A stretch of DNA of 64,000 bases. It comes from Strongylocentrotus purpuratus. Lineage: Eukaryota > Echinodermata > Echinoidea > Camarodonta > Strongylocentrotidae. This document shows positions 56,030-64,000 of this stretch, in pieces. The stretch covers positions 5,615,077 to 5,679,076 of the forward strand of contig NW_022145604.1 in NCBI RefSeq assembly GCF_000002235.5. The letters run 5' to 3'. A program made the position numbers and the translations under genes. The notes under the pieces are model-generated. The model was not told the origin of the DNA and made no database searches. It saw nothing but the letters and a program-made list of their open reading frames with translations. Positions within the stretch are counted from its first letter, which is position 1, and each line of letters starts with the position of its first letter.

Positions 56030-56495
56030 TACCCCCCCCCCCCCCCCCCTGCGTATTGGTATTTTTTATGTGTGTAATTTTGAGGAAACCTCCCCCCCCC
56101 CCCCCCCTTTGGTAAATTTTTTTTTTTTTTTTTTTTTTAAATAAAAAAAATTAAAAAAATAATACCAATGGCTAACCTAAAAAAGTGTCCTCTTAACCCC
56201 CCCCCCCCTGAGTCACTGCGAAATTTTCGGCCCGATTTAAAAATGTTAACCCCCCCCCCCCCCCCCCCCCTTAAAATAATCCTGCGTACGCGCCTGATTC
56301 CTATCCTCATCTAGTGAATTTTTAGGTCGAATGTAAACATGTACCACAACATTATTTTGTTAGTTAGCTTCGCTCGAATATGTGGCAAACTAGAATGTTG
56401 ATTTTCGGGTAAGAGGCCCCCATGCCCCCCCCCCCCTTCCCCTCTCTCGAGATGTGCCTGCATGTGAACCACTGCTGATGCTCTGAAACCCTTAC
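55889..56495 (-). other. GPCR intron with a hAT MITE
   Basis: Mostly the element at 55985-56296 and a C run near 56425-56437. Confidence 0.7.
55985..56296. mobile_element. hAT-type MITE with perfect 8-bp target duplication
   Basis: Inverted ends CAGGC(T/G)CGTACGCAGG and an exact direct repeat ATTCCTAT on both sides (55977-55984, 56297-56304) define a hAT-superfamily insertion of 312 bp. The interior is almost wholly G, C and T homopolymers. No transposase. Probably recent, as the target copies are identical. Confidence 0.95.
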
Positions 56496-56758
56496 CCCAA
56501 GCCACCAGGCCGGCCTTGAGAACGAAGTACGAAGCGTGGGCGGTAAAGACCTTGACGAGGGTCATGTACATGTGGACGGCCTCGACCCCGTTCCACATCA
56601 GCGAGACTAGGATGATGTAGATACGGAAGATGTTGGCGACACGGCACCCCATGACGTTGTTGCAGAAGGCCACGGAAGAGATGAGGAGGACGAGGAGGAG
56701 GAGGATGGCCACGCACAGGTTCACGTGGATGAGGGTCGGACGACCCCGCCGCAGCTTT
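56496..56758 (-). CDS. Adhesion GPCR exon: second and third helices
   Basis: Begins with one base completing CC (Pro) and ends with one base before GTAAGG. Encodes the first intracellular loop KLRRGRPTLIHVNLC, the second helix VAILLLLVLLISSVAF, then ANIFRIYIILVSLMWNGVEA with the third helix and HMYMTLVKVFTAHASYFVLK. The W-x-x-VEA-x-x-MY signature is characteristic of adhesion GPCRs. GC-rich compared with its surroundings. Confidence 0.95.
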
Positions 56759-57369
56759 CTACCGGGAGAAAGAAAATCGGATAATTGATAAATGAATGTT
56801 AAATATACGTAAATAAATAAATAGATGGATAAAAAGGGAATTTAATGAATGAATATATACATAAATAAATAATAAATAGTTAGATAAATATATAAATAAT
56901 TGGATGAATATATAAATAAAAATAATAAATTTATAAATGAATTAAATAACACAATAGGATTATTAGAAAATGATGGAATTTCGTTTTTACATCTGACTCT
57001 TCACGGTTAAGATACACTCCTATCAAGAGCAGATCCAGGGTTTTATTTTAGGGGGGTTATTGTTCCATTGAGTCAAGAAGTTGAAAGGGGGTCACAAAAC
57101 ACAATAAGGGGCACTTTGGAGGTTTAAAAAGGGCCGGTTACCCCCTTCCTAAATACGCTTTCTGATGAAGATGTGACATAGAGTTCTAAAACGGTATCAA
57201 ACAGTTCACGAAGAGGTAGGCCTAACTTTCAATTGAATGAAAGAGCTACCTTGATTTCGTGTTGTACGTCTCGGGGAGAAGGCCTATATCTGTCTCAGTA
57301 GTTTCGGGAAAGTAATACTTTGGAGAAAGCTGACCATTTCAACAATTAAATGAAAAACTGTATACTTAC
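56759..57369 (-). other. GPCR intron, AAATAAAT-rich
   Basis: A loose (ATAAATA)n patch from 56790 to 56950; otherwise nothing. Confidence 0.6.
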
Positions 57370-57470
57370 GGAAAGATAGCGTAGGTTATGATAGTTAGGA
57401 GTAGACTGATGATTGATACACTGTAGCCAATGTAGCTTGTTATAGTCAGGCCAAGTGAATTCGGAATTCC
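57370..57470 (-). CDS. Adhesion GPCR exon: first helix
   Basis: Starts in phase 0 after CACCAG and ends CC before GTAAGT. Encodes GIPNSLGLTITSYIGYSVSI then ISLLLTIITYAIF, the first helix, with the Y-x-G-x-S-I-S/L pattern usual in the family. Confidence 0.93.
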
Positions 57471-58039
57471 CTGGTGAAAAAGGAGAGATACGAATTAGTG
57501 GCCATCACACGTTTGCAATCATGAAGACAACTAAAGCATGGTAAACAAACAAAAAGGACGATATTGAATATAATAAAGGCGGGGTTAATGTATAGCCCTA
57601 CGACTAGAAATGTCAATTTTATATCAGTCTAGGGCAGTTTTAAGATAAATACCCTTGTTTAAATTTTGAAACATTGCACATCAAATGTGGTTATATTGAT
57701 TAATAAGATATTTGACAGAATATTCTGGCTTTAACCTGATACGGCTGAGTGATATAGATAATTTAGATGTTTTACAGCGTTCATAGCCAGCACTCAAGGT
57801 GCTTTAGCTAGCTAGGCTATTCCGATTTCGGTGCTCACAACATTAGGGGATGTCCTACCTACACCTGGGTCTAAAGAGGCAAATGTAAATGAATGCCTTA
57901 TCACCTCACAATTCTTAACATGAAACAAAATGCTGTCGTAATGTTTGTTTTCTTGGAGGATATAGTTTCTTTTTATTTATTGGAGGAAAACTCTTAACAA
58001 AGACGGGACAAGAAAAAGGATGTACTGTTATAAACTTAC
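57471..58039 (-). other. GPCR intron, nothing else seen
   Basis: AT-rich filler, no repeats recognised. Confidence 0.5.
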
Positions 58040-58078
58040 AATGAATTCAAGTGGTCCGGGTGCTGTTTCTGGTGTGGT
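58040..58078 (-). CDS. Adhesion GPCR 39-bp exon between GPS and first helix
   Basis: Thirteen codons, TTPETAPGPLEFI, bounded by ATAG and GTAAGT, phase 0 at both sides. It adds a Pro/Thr-rich linker between the GPS and the membrane and could be skipped without changing the frame. Confidence 0.82.
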
Positions 58079-58533
58079 CTATACGAAAACAGGCAAAGAA
58101 AATAAGAGTTACATTAAGGAAAACTCTAACCAAATACGTCTACTTATTCACTACTTGTTCTCTTCTGGGATTTACTACGAACAATTTCAGAGTTTCTGAA
58201 GTGCTTTGGAGAGCATCAAACATATAATTTTTTCTTCAATTGGCAATGGTAACCATCAAAGTGCTTGGATTGACATAGTTATGGTTTATGATGATTAGAA
58301 TGGCGACGACGACATGGTGGTGACGATTATTTTGCTGGTGATGTGTAGGCCTACGATGGGAGTGGGGCAATAATGATCATGGTTACTAAGATGATGTTGA
58401 TGTTTATAGTATTAAGGGGTTAGAGTGATAAACGGTTATCTTGCCATTGAGGGTTTTGATAGGAAGATGATGACGTAATGATATTAATTAAAGATTGCTA
58501 AATCATTACTTGATATTCAGAGGTAAAACCTAC
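58079..58533 (-). other. GPCR intron
   Basis: Loose GATGATG-like sequence near 58275-58410; nothing else. Confidence 0.5.
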
Positions 58534-58658
58534 CGGTTCCTGTGTTGGTATTGCATCCTTTATCAGACCAATGATTTCTAAGACGGTACACATACAGACT
58601 GTGTAGTTATCATTTGTAAAATTCATCGTGCAGTACGAAGAGTCCCATTCCAGTTCAA
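58534..58658 (-). CDS. Adhesion GPCR exon: GPS region without the cleavage triad
   Basis: In phase with its neighbours (two bases at the start, phase 0 at the end, GTAGGT donor). Encodes ELEWDSSYCTMNFTN, then DNYTVCMCTVLEIIGLI. The Trp, Cys and Cys-x-Cys pattern is that of the GPCR proteolysis site. Where cleaved receptors have Cys-x-Cys-x-His-Leu-Thr/Ser, this reads CMCTVLEIIG, so neither the His-Leu nor the nucleophile is present. The receptor is therefore probably not self-cleaved. Confidence 0.88.
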
Positions 58659-58988
58659 CTGCCGAGAATGAAAAAAGAAGAAGATATAATACATGAAAGG
58701 GAATGGTATATCTTTGTTAATATCATTATTATCAATTATTATTATCATTATCATAAAAAAAAAAACATATAACAGTTTACATACACTATGTGTTTAACAC
58801 AACAAAACAATAAAAAAGCATAATTCAATATAAGAAAGAATATAGAGCACCTAGAATTTAGACTAGAGACTATAAAAGATCAAACAGAGGCCATTGGCCT
58901 CTCAAGGGCTGGTCTCCAGGAATAAATTAAATTTATATAGTTAGGTACAATACATATTTAACTACACAACAAAAGATGACGATCTTAC
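58659..58988 (-). other. GPCR intron
   Basis: (ATTATC)n-like patch at 58720-58755 and A run; nothing coding. Confidence 0.5.
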
Positions 58989-59076
58989 CATGCTGCACAA
59001 GATCAGGTACAGGTTCTCTAGAGCTATGGAGTCGAGCTGATCCACAGGCAAATCCAGCCCAGTCTGGTAGATCACC
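58989..59076 (-). CDS. Adhesion GPCR exon: start of the GPS region
   Basis: Phase 0 start after CTCCTAG, ends one base before GTAAGA. Encodes GDLPDWAGFACGSARLHSS, then EPVPDLVQH. The start was fixed by the phase of the neighbour; a CCAG 13 bases later would put the exon out of phase. Confidence 0.8.
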
Positions 59077-60095
59077 CTAGGAGACGGTTTAGGGGAGGGG
59101 GAATATAACAATAATCCACATAACGTTATTAATAAGAGTCTTCATGGTTTGCTCTCATTACAAAAAAATGAAGATCTACTATACTTATTTTACCAGGACC
59201 TATAACATACAAGCACTACGTTTTAATAGGTTCCTCACATTCTACTTAATCTATTATATGAATTGACAATCATTGAGACGTGCTCATATATACTACATGT
59301 ATTGTACAATTTTTATTTTATATGTACCGGTATGTCTATATTTTTGGTAAAATGTGAGACAATAAACTTGAACTTGAACTTGAACGTAATAAATTGAAGC
59401 AAAACCAACAAAAAACTTGTGAAATCTCCAAATGAATTTTTGATCGAGCAACATTCCCGATTAACAGAAAATGCCGATTTGATGGCGAAGAAACTACGGA
59501 ATATACATTTTAGTTGAATGATTGTTCAACAAATTAGCCTTAATATGTACACTTTGAAATGTCCTTTAAATGAAAACAAGCAAATAAGAATCGAAAGGGA
59601 ACGTTTAATTTCCGGTGTATTCACTCTTTATTGGAGCAGTAGCACAAAATATGTCAGGACTTCAAAATTGCCCCCCTTTTGCCGAAACAATTAGGTTTTT
59701 TCTTTCCTTTTTATAAATATATTTAAACAAAATTCTTCCCCTACTTAACATGAGAAAAAAGCAAATGAAAAAACAACAACCTGTTATTACTATTTCAAGG
59801 ACAATTCATTGTTAAATACCTTACAAAGGCCTACGGAATTTAAAAGAGCGTCTTCGAAACGGACTTGACAATAATTTTCAATGTATATTTTACCCTTATT
59901 TTCAGAAGAAACAAAATCATATTTTTAATTTTACATTAAACAGCTGTTTTGCCTAAAAGACCCTCATTATTTATTGAAGTTCCCAGCAAGTAGAGACACG
60001 GGCATTTTTTTATTTTTTTTTTCCTTTAAAAAAAGAATTTATCCGGGGGATGTGTATGGTGAGATGAAAACCCCAAAGTTTGATATCCTAGTTAC
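59077..60095 (-). other. GPCR intron, nothing recognised
   Basis: AT-rich. A short 'cttgaacttgaacttgaacg' run at 59370-59390 and an unremarkable remainder. Confidence 0.5.
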
Positions 60096-60241
60096 CTGGC
60101 CATCAGTCGTATGATAGAAGGTAATGGAGAGCGGTTCGGGGATCTCTTCCAACGGCACACCGTCATTGTATGCCTTGATGTATACCAGCACAGTTTCATC
60201 AACGGGGGCGATCTGGGATAACTCGCTCACAAAGAATTTTC
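60096..60241 (-). CDS. Adhesion GPCR exon: GAIN domain strands
   Basis: Starts with two bases completing G from the preceding exon, ends in phase 0 at CAG|GTAACT. Encodes KFFVSELSQIAPVDETVLVY, then IKAYNDGVPLEEIPEPLSITF and YHTTDGQ. The P-L-x-I-T-F-x-H pattern before the cysteine/tryptophan GPS block matches the last strands of the GAIN fold. Confidence 0.88.
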
Positions 60242-60365
60242 CTGTATGACGACGGTGAGTATATTAGAGAAAAAAGAACAAAGGAAATTCATTGAGCTAC
60301 TAAAACTGGACAAAATAGTTTCATTACAGGAATTGATAATATAGTATTAATGACTGCTTTGACAG

Positions 60366-60846
60366 AAATAGTTGTTTTTATACGCTCAAGGAAAAGTTAC
60401 AATTGTGCTATTGCCCGAGGCGTGCCGAGGGCAAAAGCCCAATTGTAACCTTCCCGAGAGCGTATAAAAACAACTATTTCTCGAATATTAAAGCAGTCAT
60501 TAATACTTTTATATGCCGAAAAAAAAGAGTCAACATATGACACCACCTTGGCCTATCTCTAGTTTATCTGCACGGTTGTTTTTTTATGACTATGACTGGG
60601 TGTATCTTTGAGAGTAGACTAGATGTATATTCTAGTCTAAGGAAGATATTTTTACATTTTTGGGGGTGGGCCGGCCCTGTGGGGAATATGGAGAAAAACC
60701 TGCTCTTTCATATGACACCTCACTTATTGAGTATCACCTTCAGGATAACGAGCAATATTAGTTTGAATCTCATGAGTGCGCAATGCATAGGGATGTGTGC
60801 AATCTCTATCATAGAGATTGCACACATCCCTATGCATTGCGCACTC
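60366..60846. repeat. Palindromic repeat, copy 2, left part, with two hairpins
   Basis: The first hairpin pairs ATAGTTGTTTTTATACGCTC (60368) with its complement near 60452-60471. The second is a perfect palindrome at 60776-60846 around GCGCAATGCATAGGG. Internal sequence matches 5440-5500 in inverse. The LINE abuts its right edge. Confidence 0.8.
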
Positions 60847-62905
60847 ATTCAAGATTCAAGATTCAATTCAAGATTCAAGATTTTATTGTCCATAATATAA
60901 TACAGAAATTTGTTTTCCATTGGTATAACATGTAATACATAAAACATAAGACAAAAACATGGTGTCGTGTGCTGAAAGCCAGAAGGGCGTCAAGACTCTA
61001 TAAGAAAAAGTATGTGAGCAGGTACGGTTCTCTGGCTTTCAGCACAAAACATGACAAGATAGTTATATGACTTATACATAGCAAGAATTTTATATACAAT
61101 TCTGAATCACATCATGAATAAATTCAGGTATGAATATAGATGTGAATATGAGCAGCATCACAATCGAAATACGAGCAGAAAGATAAAGGAAAAGAGAGCT
61201 CAAGCTCGAAGGACTGATAGAAGAGAGAAATATAGGGAAAGTTGGTAGGGGTCCAAAGGAAAATGGGAGAGACAGAGAAGGAGAGATGGCATAATTTCCA
61301 ATCAGATTATAATGCATGACATAAATATACAACAAAAATCAGCAGCAGAGCTAAACAACGGATGTTTTGACCCCACAAAGGTGATAAGGCGGAAAACTTT
61401 CCAACCCAATCCCTACAATTGACTGGGTGGGTAGAAAAAAAGTTAACAAATAATCATAATCGCTATTATTCAGCTTAAAGCTGAGAATTTCGTGTTATTT
61501 TTGCATTGTAGATGTGCATGGAATTTGGAATAAAAGAATTTCTGTATCTGGCTCTACGGGTAATTGGTACACGCAGGCGGATTCCTGAGCGGTTAAAAGT
61601 AAAACAAGAAAATAGTGGATGTGATGGGTCTTTCATAATAGAAGTTATTTTAGTCAATAAGCGATCTTCAAACAAAACTGATAGGGGTGGTAATTCAATG
61701 CCGATAATACGTTGAGCAATTTTCCTAGGACGTTCGAGTTTAGTTTTGTCTGCTTGTGTGAGATTTCCATAAAAACAAATGAGATTGAATAGAAGAACAC
61801 TTTGAATGATAGACTGATAGAAAAGATGCAAGATCGTCCTGTCAACGTTAAATTTTTTGAGCTTCCTTAGAAAAAACATCCGTTGATTAGCTCTACTGTG
61901 TACAGCGTTGATGTTCTTATTAAATCGCAGCTTATCATCAATCAAGGTACCAAGATACTTATATTCATGTACGTGTTCGATTGCCTGTTCATGAATATAC
62001 AAAGGGGTATGATTTACGTCACCACGTCGAAAGTCTATAATAATCTCTTTGGTTTTTTTAACATTCAAATATAGGTTGTGTCGATCGCACCATTCAACAA
62101 ACTGATTAACTTGACAAAAATATTCATTCTCACTATTTCCTCCCTTAATGAAACCTGTGATGGCAGTGTCATCAGCATACTTAATAAATGAACAACATTG
62201 ACTGGTACTAGTGCAATCACTGGTATACAGTGAAAATAACAGGGGAGAAAGGACACACCCTTGTGGAGCTCCTGTATTGGTTACTAAAGTAGGGGATTTA
62301 ATATTTCCAAGTCTTACTGATTGTTGTCTATTTGTTAGAAAGTTATGAACCCAGAGCACTATTTTAACATCAACCTCCATTTCTATCAGTTTATTTATTA
62401 AAAGGTGAGGAGTTATGGTATTAAAAGCACTAGAGAAGTCAACGAAGGTACATCTTACATATGATTTGGGGATATCTAAATGACTATATATTCCATGAAG
62501 AAGGACAAGAACAGCGTCCTCAACTCCCCTATTCTGTCTATAAGCAAACTGAAAGGGGTCAATAAATGAGCCAGCTTGACTCAATAGATGTTTCAAAATC
62601 AACCTTTCCAAACATTTCATGACATTAGATGTAAGTGCTACAGGGCGAAAGGCATTCAGATCTGTGCTGCTGCATTTCCTATTCCCTTTTGGAACTGGTA
62701 TAATTGAAGATGTTTTCCATATTTGTGGTATTACACCTAGATCCAAAGTTAACTGATATAATCTCGTAAAAATAGGAGCTAATTGTTGATAACAAGTCTT
62801 AAGAACCCGATTTGAGATGCCATCAGGTCCAGTGGCCTTGTTTACCTTTACTCTTCTTAAGATGTTCCTTACATCTAGCTCTGATATTACAATTCCCATG
62901 AGAGT
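60847..62905 (-). mobile_element. 5'-truncated LINE of the CR1/L2/Rex1 group
   Basis: On the minus strand the element runs from within the reverse transcriptase ORF (61475-62899) through a 3' UTR of about 600 bp to an end of ATCTTGAAT repeats, the kind of short tandem tail seen in CR1-like elements. A 15-bp stem (60969-60983 with 61031-61045, GTGCTGAAAGCCAGA) lies near the 3' end. The endonuclease part and 5' region are missing. It lies between left and right parts of a palindromic repeat, in an intron of the adhesion GPCR. Confidence 0.82.
61475..62899 (-). CDS. LINE reverse transcriptase, C-terminal 474 codons, open
   Basis: Encodes a non-LTR reverse transcriptase: KATGPDGIS near residue 21, RPVALTSNVMKCLERLI near 85, VDFSSAFNTI at 153-162, GAPQGCVLSPLLF near 210 and the catalytic YADD at 241-244, then the thumb region with YKYLGTLID. 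All key residues for polymerisation are present and there is no internal stop. The apurinic endonuclease domain is absent, as the copy is truncated before it. The ATG used here is simply the first in the retained frame. Confidence 0.93.
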   Translation of the reverse strand: MGIVISELDVRNILRRVKVNKATGPDGISNRVLKTCYQQLAPIFTRLYQLTLDLGVIPQIWKTSSIIPVPKGNRKCSSTDLNAFRPVALTSNVMKCLERLILKHLLSQAGSFIDPFQFAYRQNRGVEDAVLVLLHGIYSHLDIPKSYVRCTFVDFSSAFNTITPHLLINKLIEMEVDVKIVLWVHNFLTNRQQSVRLGNIKSPTLVTNTGAPQGCVLSPLLFSLYTSDCTSTSQCCSFIKYADDTAITGFIKGGNSENEYFCQVNQFVEWCDRHNLYLNVKKTKEIIIDFRRGDVNHTPLYIHEQAIEHVHEYKYLGTLIDDKLRFNKNINAVHSRANQRMFFLRKLKKFNVDRTILHLFYQSIIQSVLLFNLICFYGNLTQADKTKLERPRKIAQRIIGIELPPLSVLFEDRLLTKITSIMKDPSHPLFSCFTFNRSGIRLRVPITRRARYRNSFIPNSMHIYNAKITRNSQL

Positions 62906-63340
62906 CTATGGGAAGGATTTTAGCACTACTACTAGATCTATTTTCAATATATTATGGAGAATTTGACGTACCCTTTTGGCGTTCTTGCTGTCAGCAAGTC
63001 TTGCATTTGATCATTATCAAGAAGTTGAAATCTTGGGAGAGTTTCTTCAGCCATTTTTGCCTTGTTTGGAATTCAGTACGATCGAGAATGCCGTATGTAC
63101 GGTCGTCTGCTCTGTGCTGTATTAAAAATATCGACCAATTCTTCGCACACGTACGGTATGCTCGATCGCTCAAACCAATTTTTAACATGTATACCTATGG
63201 GTATTTCACCAAGACTGAACTATGTTGCCCGGTAACTGGAATTTTACCGGGAATTTTACAGGAATAGTTAAAACCATGACTGCAATTTCGACCAATCAGA
63301 TGGCTGGATTTCTTAAGTGAGGTATATAATAATGTATATA
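62906..63340. repeat. Right part of the interrupted palindromic repeat
   Basis: The last 60-70 bp (about 63270-63335) match the right end of the copy at 5071-5790, including 'actgcaatttcgaccaatca'. An internal GCACACGTACGGTATGCTCG region partly pairs with 'gccgtatgtacggtcg' upstream. Similarity in the middle is weak. Confidence 0.5.
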
Positions 63341-63570
63341 ATGTAATCTTAGTTCAAATGAATAATAGATATTTATTCTTCTCAAAGATCTTTCCAAATA
63401 AAAGCCTCGAAAGGGAGGGGGTTATTATGAAGTAGTAATTGAAACAGTTGAATTAAAGATCCTTGAGAAATACTATTACCGGTGTCAAATTAATTTATCA
63501 GATATTTAATTACTATATACAACGAGATATCTAAATCATCCTCCTCATAACAATAGCACACTCATCATAC

Positions 63571-63741
63571 CTGTATAGTAAACAATAGCGGTGGCCCTTA
63601 TCATATACGTAGGTACGGCATATGCCTCAGGGTCTCTCCTATTGAACCGATCATCAAAGATAGTCCTGTTCCGTCTGGTTTCGCGATCTCTCTCCCGAAT
63701 TCTATGAGATCTTCCATCTGTTTGATTTCGTCGTTTTACCG
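63571..63741 (-). CDS. Adhesion GPCR exon upstream of the GAIN strands
   Basis: Acceptor GAATTCCAG, donor GTATGA; begins with two bases, ends with one. Encodes a basic Arg-rich stretch (KRRNQTDGRSHRIRERDRE) and then DPEAYAVPTYMIRATAIVYY, joining in phase to GKFFVSEL of the next exon. The second half fits the GAIN fold; the Arg-rich part is probably an exposed linker and contains RRNR and RFNRR sites that furin-like proteases could accept (inference). Confidence 0.85.
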
Positions 63742-63961
63742 CTGGAATTCAAAAGACAAAATAGGCCTTCTGTTAAATTGAAACTCCTTTTTTGTTTGAT
63801 ATATACTTGTATTCTCATTTTGTTTAATTCGTCTAAAACTATTATGACCAAGATAGCAGGGACTTTCGAAAATCTACTTAAGGGCAAATTGCGTATAGAA
63901 ATCATCTTCGGAGTAGCCTATGTAATATGTAATTGTTTCTGAAAGCTTAAAATGTACATAC

Positions 63962-64000
63962 CATACATTTCCTGCAGAATGTGTTGTTGTTGTTGTTTTT
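63962..64000 (-). CDS. Possible further adhesion GPCR exon at the window edge
   Basis: A GTATGT donor lies at 63961 in a phase (one base left) that fits the next exon. The coding part may run off the window as QQQQHILQEMY, or may be only the 10 bases after TTCTGCAG. The (CAA)n content makes chance likely. Confidence 0.3.

Overview
The window looks like nuclear DNA of an echinoderm, most probably a sea urchin. This is inferred from a long TLR written in a single coding exon beside decayed sister copies, short phase-matched exons separated by repeat-filled introns, and many small transposons, foldbacks and homopolymer runs. No bacterial, organellar or viral gene set is visible. Exon borders were read by eye from splice signals and codon phase. 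No search was run.

Layout. (1) Positions 1-21.5 kb carry the 5' part of a polypeptide GalNAc-transferase gene on the minus strand. Three exons join in phase (21154-21367, 8972-9143, 5842-6008) and encode the Golgi membrane anchor, stem and start of the catalytic domain; the rest lies left of the window. Intron 1 holds a 5,028-bp element with perfect 32-bp CACTA-type ends, and a decayed second copy of exon 2 lies in intron 2. The first 475 bp are a 71-bp satellite. (2) 21.5-34.9 kb holds SINEs, TTAA-flanked MITEs, large foldbacks, one possible small first exon (+) and one orphan HormR exon (-) of an adhesion GPCR. (3) 33-50.5 kb is a TLR locus on the plus strand: one intact gene of 931 codons (35049-37844) and two broken copies. 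One lost its ectodomain to a LINE fragment; the other is an LRRCT-TM-TIR piece whose TIR region is split by a transposon carrying a zinc-finger scrap. A satellite of about 160 bp and nested TIR elements separate the copies. (4) 53.2-64 kb holds the 3' two thirds of an adhesion GPCR on the minus strand. Eleven exons join in phase from the GAIN/GPS region through seven membrane helices to the stop; the N-terminus lies right of the window. A LINE reverse transcriptase sits in one intron, and the C-tail coding DNA recurs in decayed tandem copies beyond the stop.

The three host loci do not look functionally linked: a Golgi O-glycosylation enzyme, an innate immune receptor cluster and an adhesion receptor. 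The most unusual observations are the tandemly repeated receptor tail, the large CACTA-ended element with same-direction subterminal arrays, the chimeric LINE/TIR reading frame, and the shared BB-loop proline-to-leucine change in both broken TLR copies.
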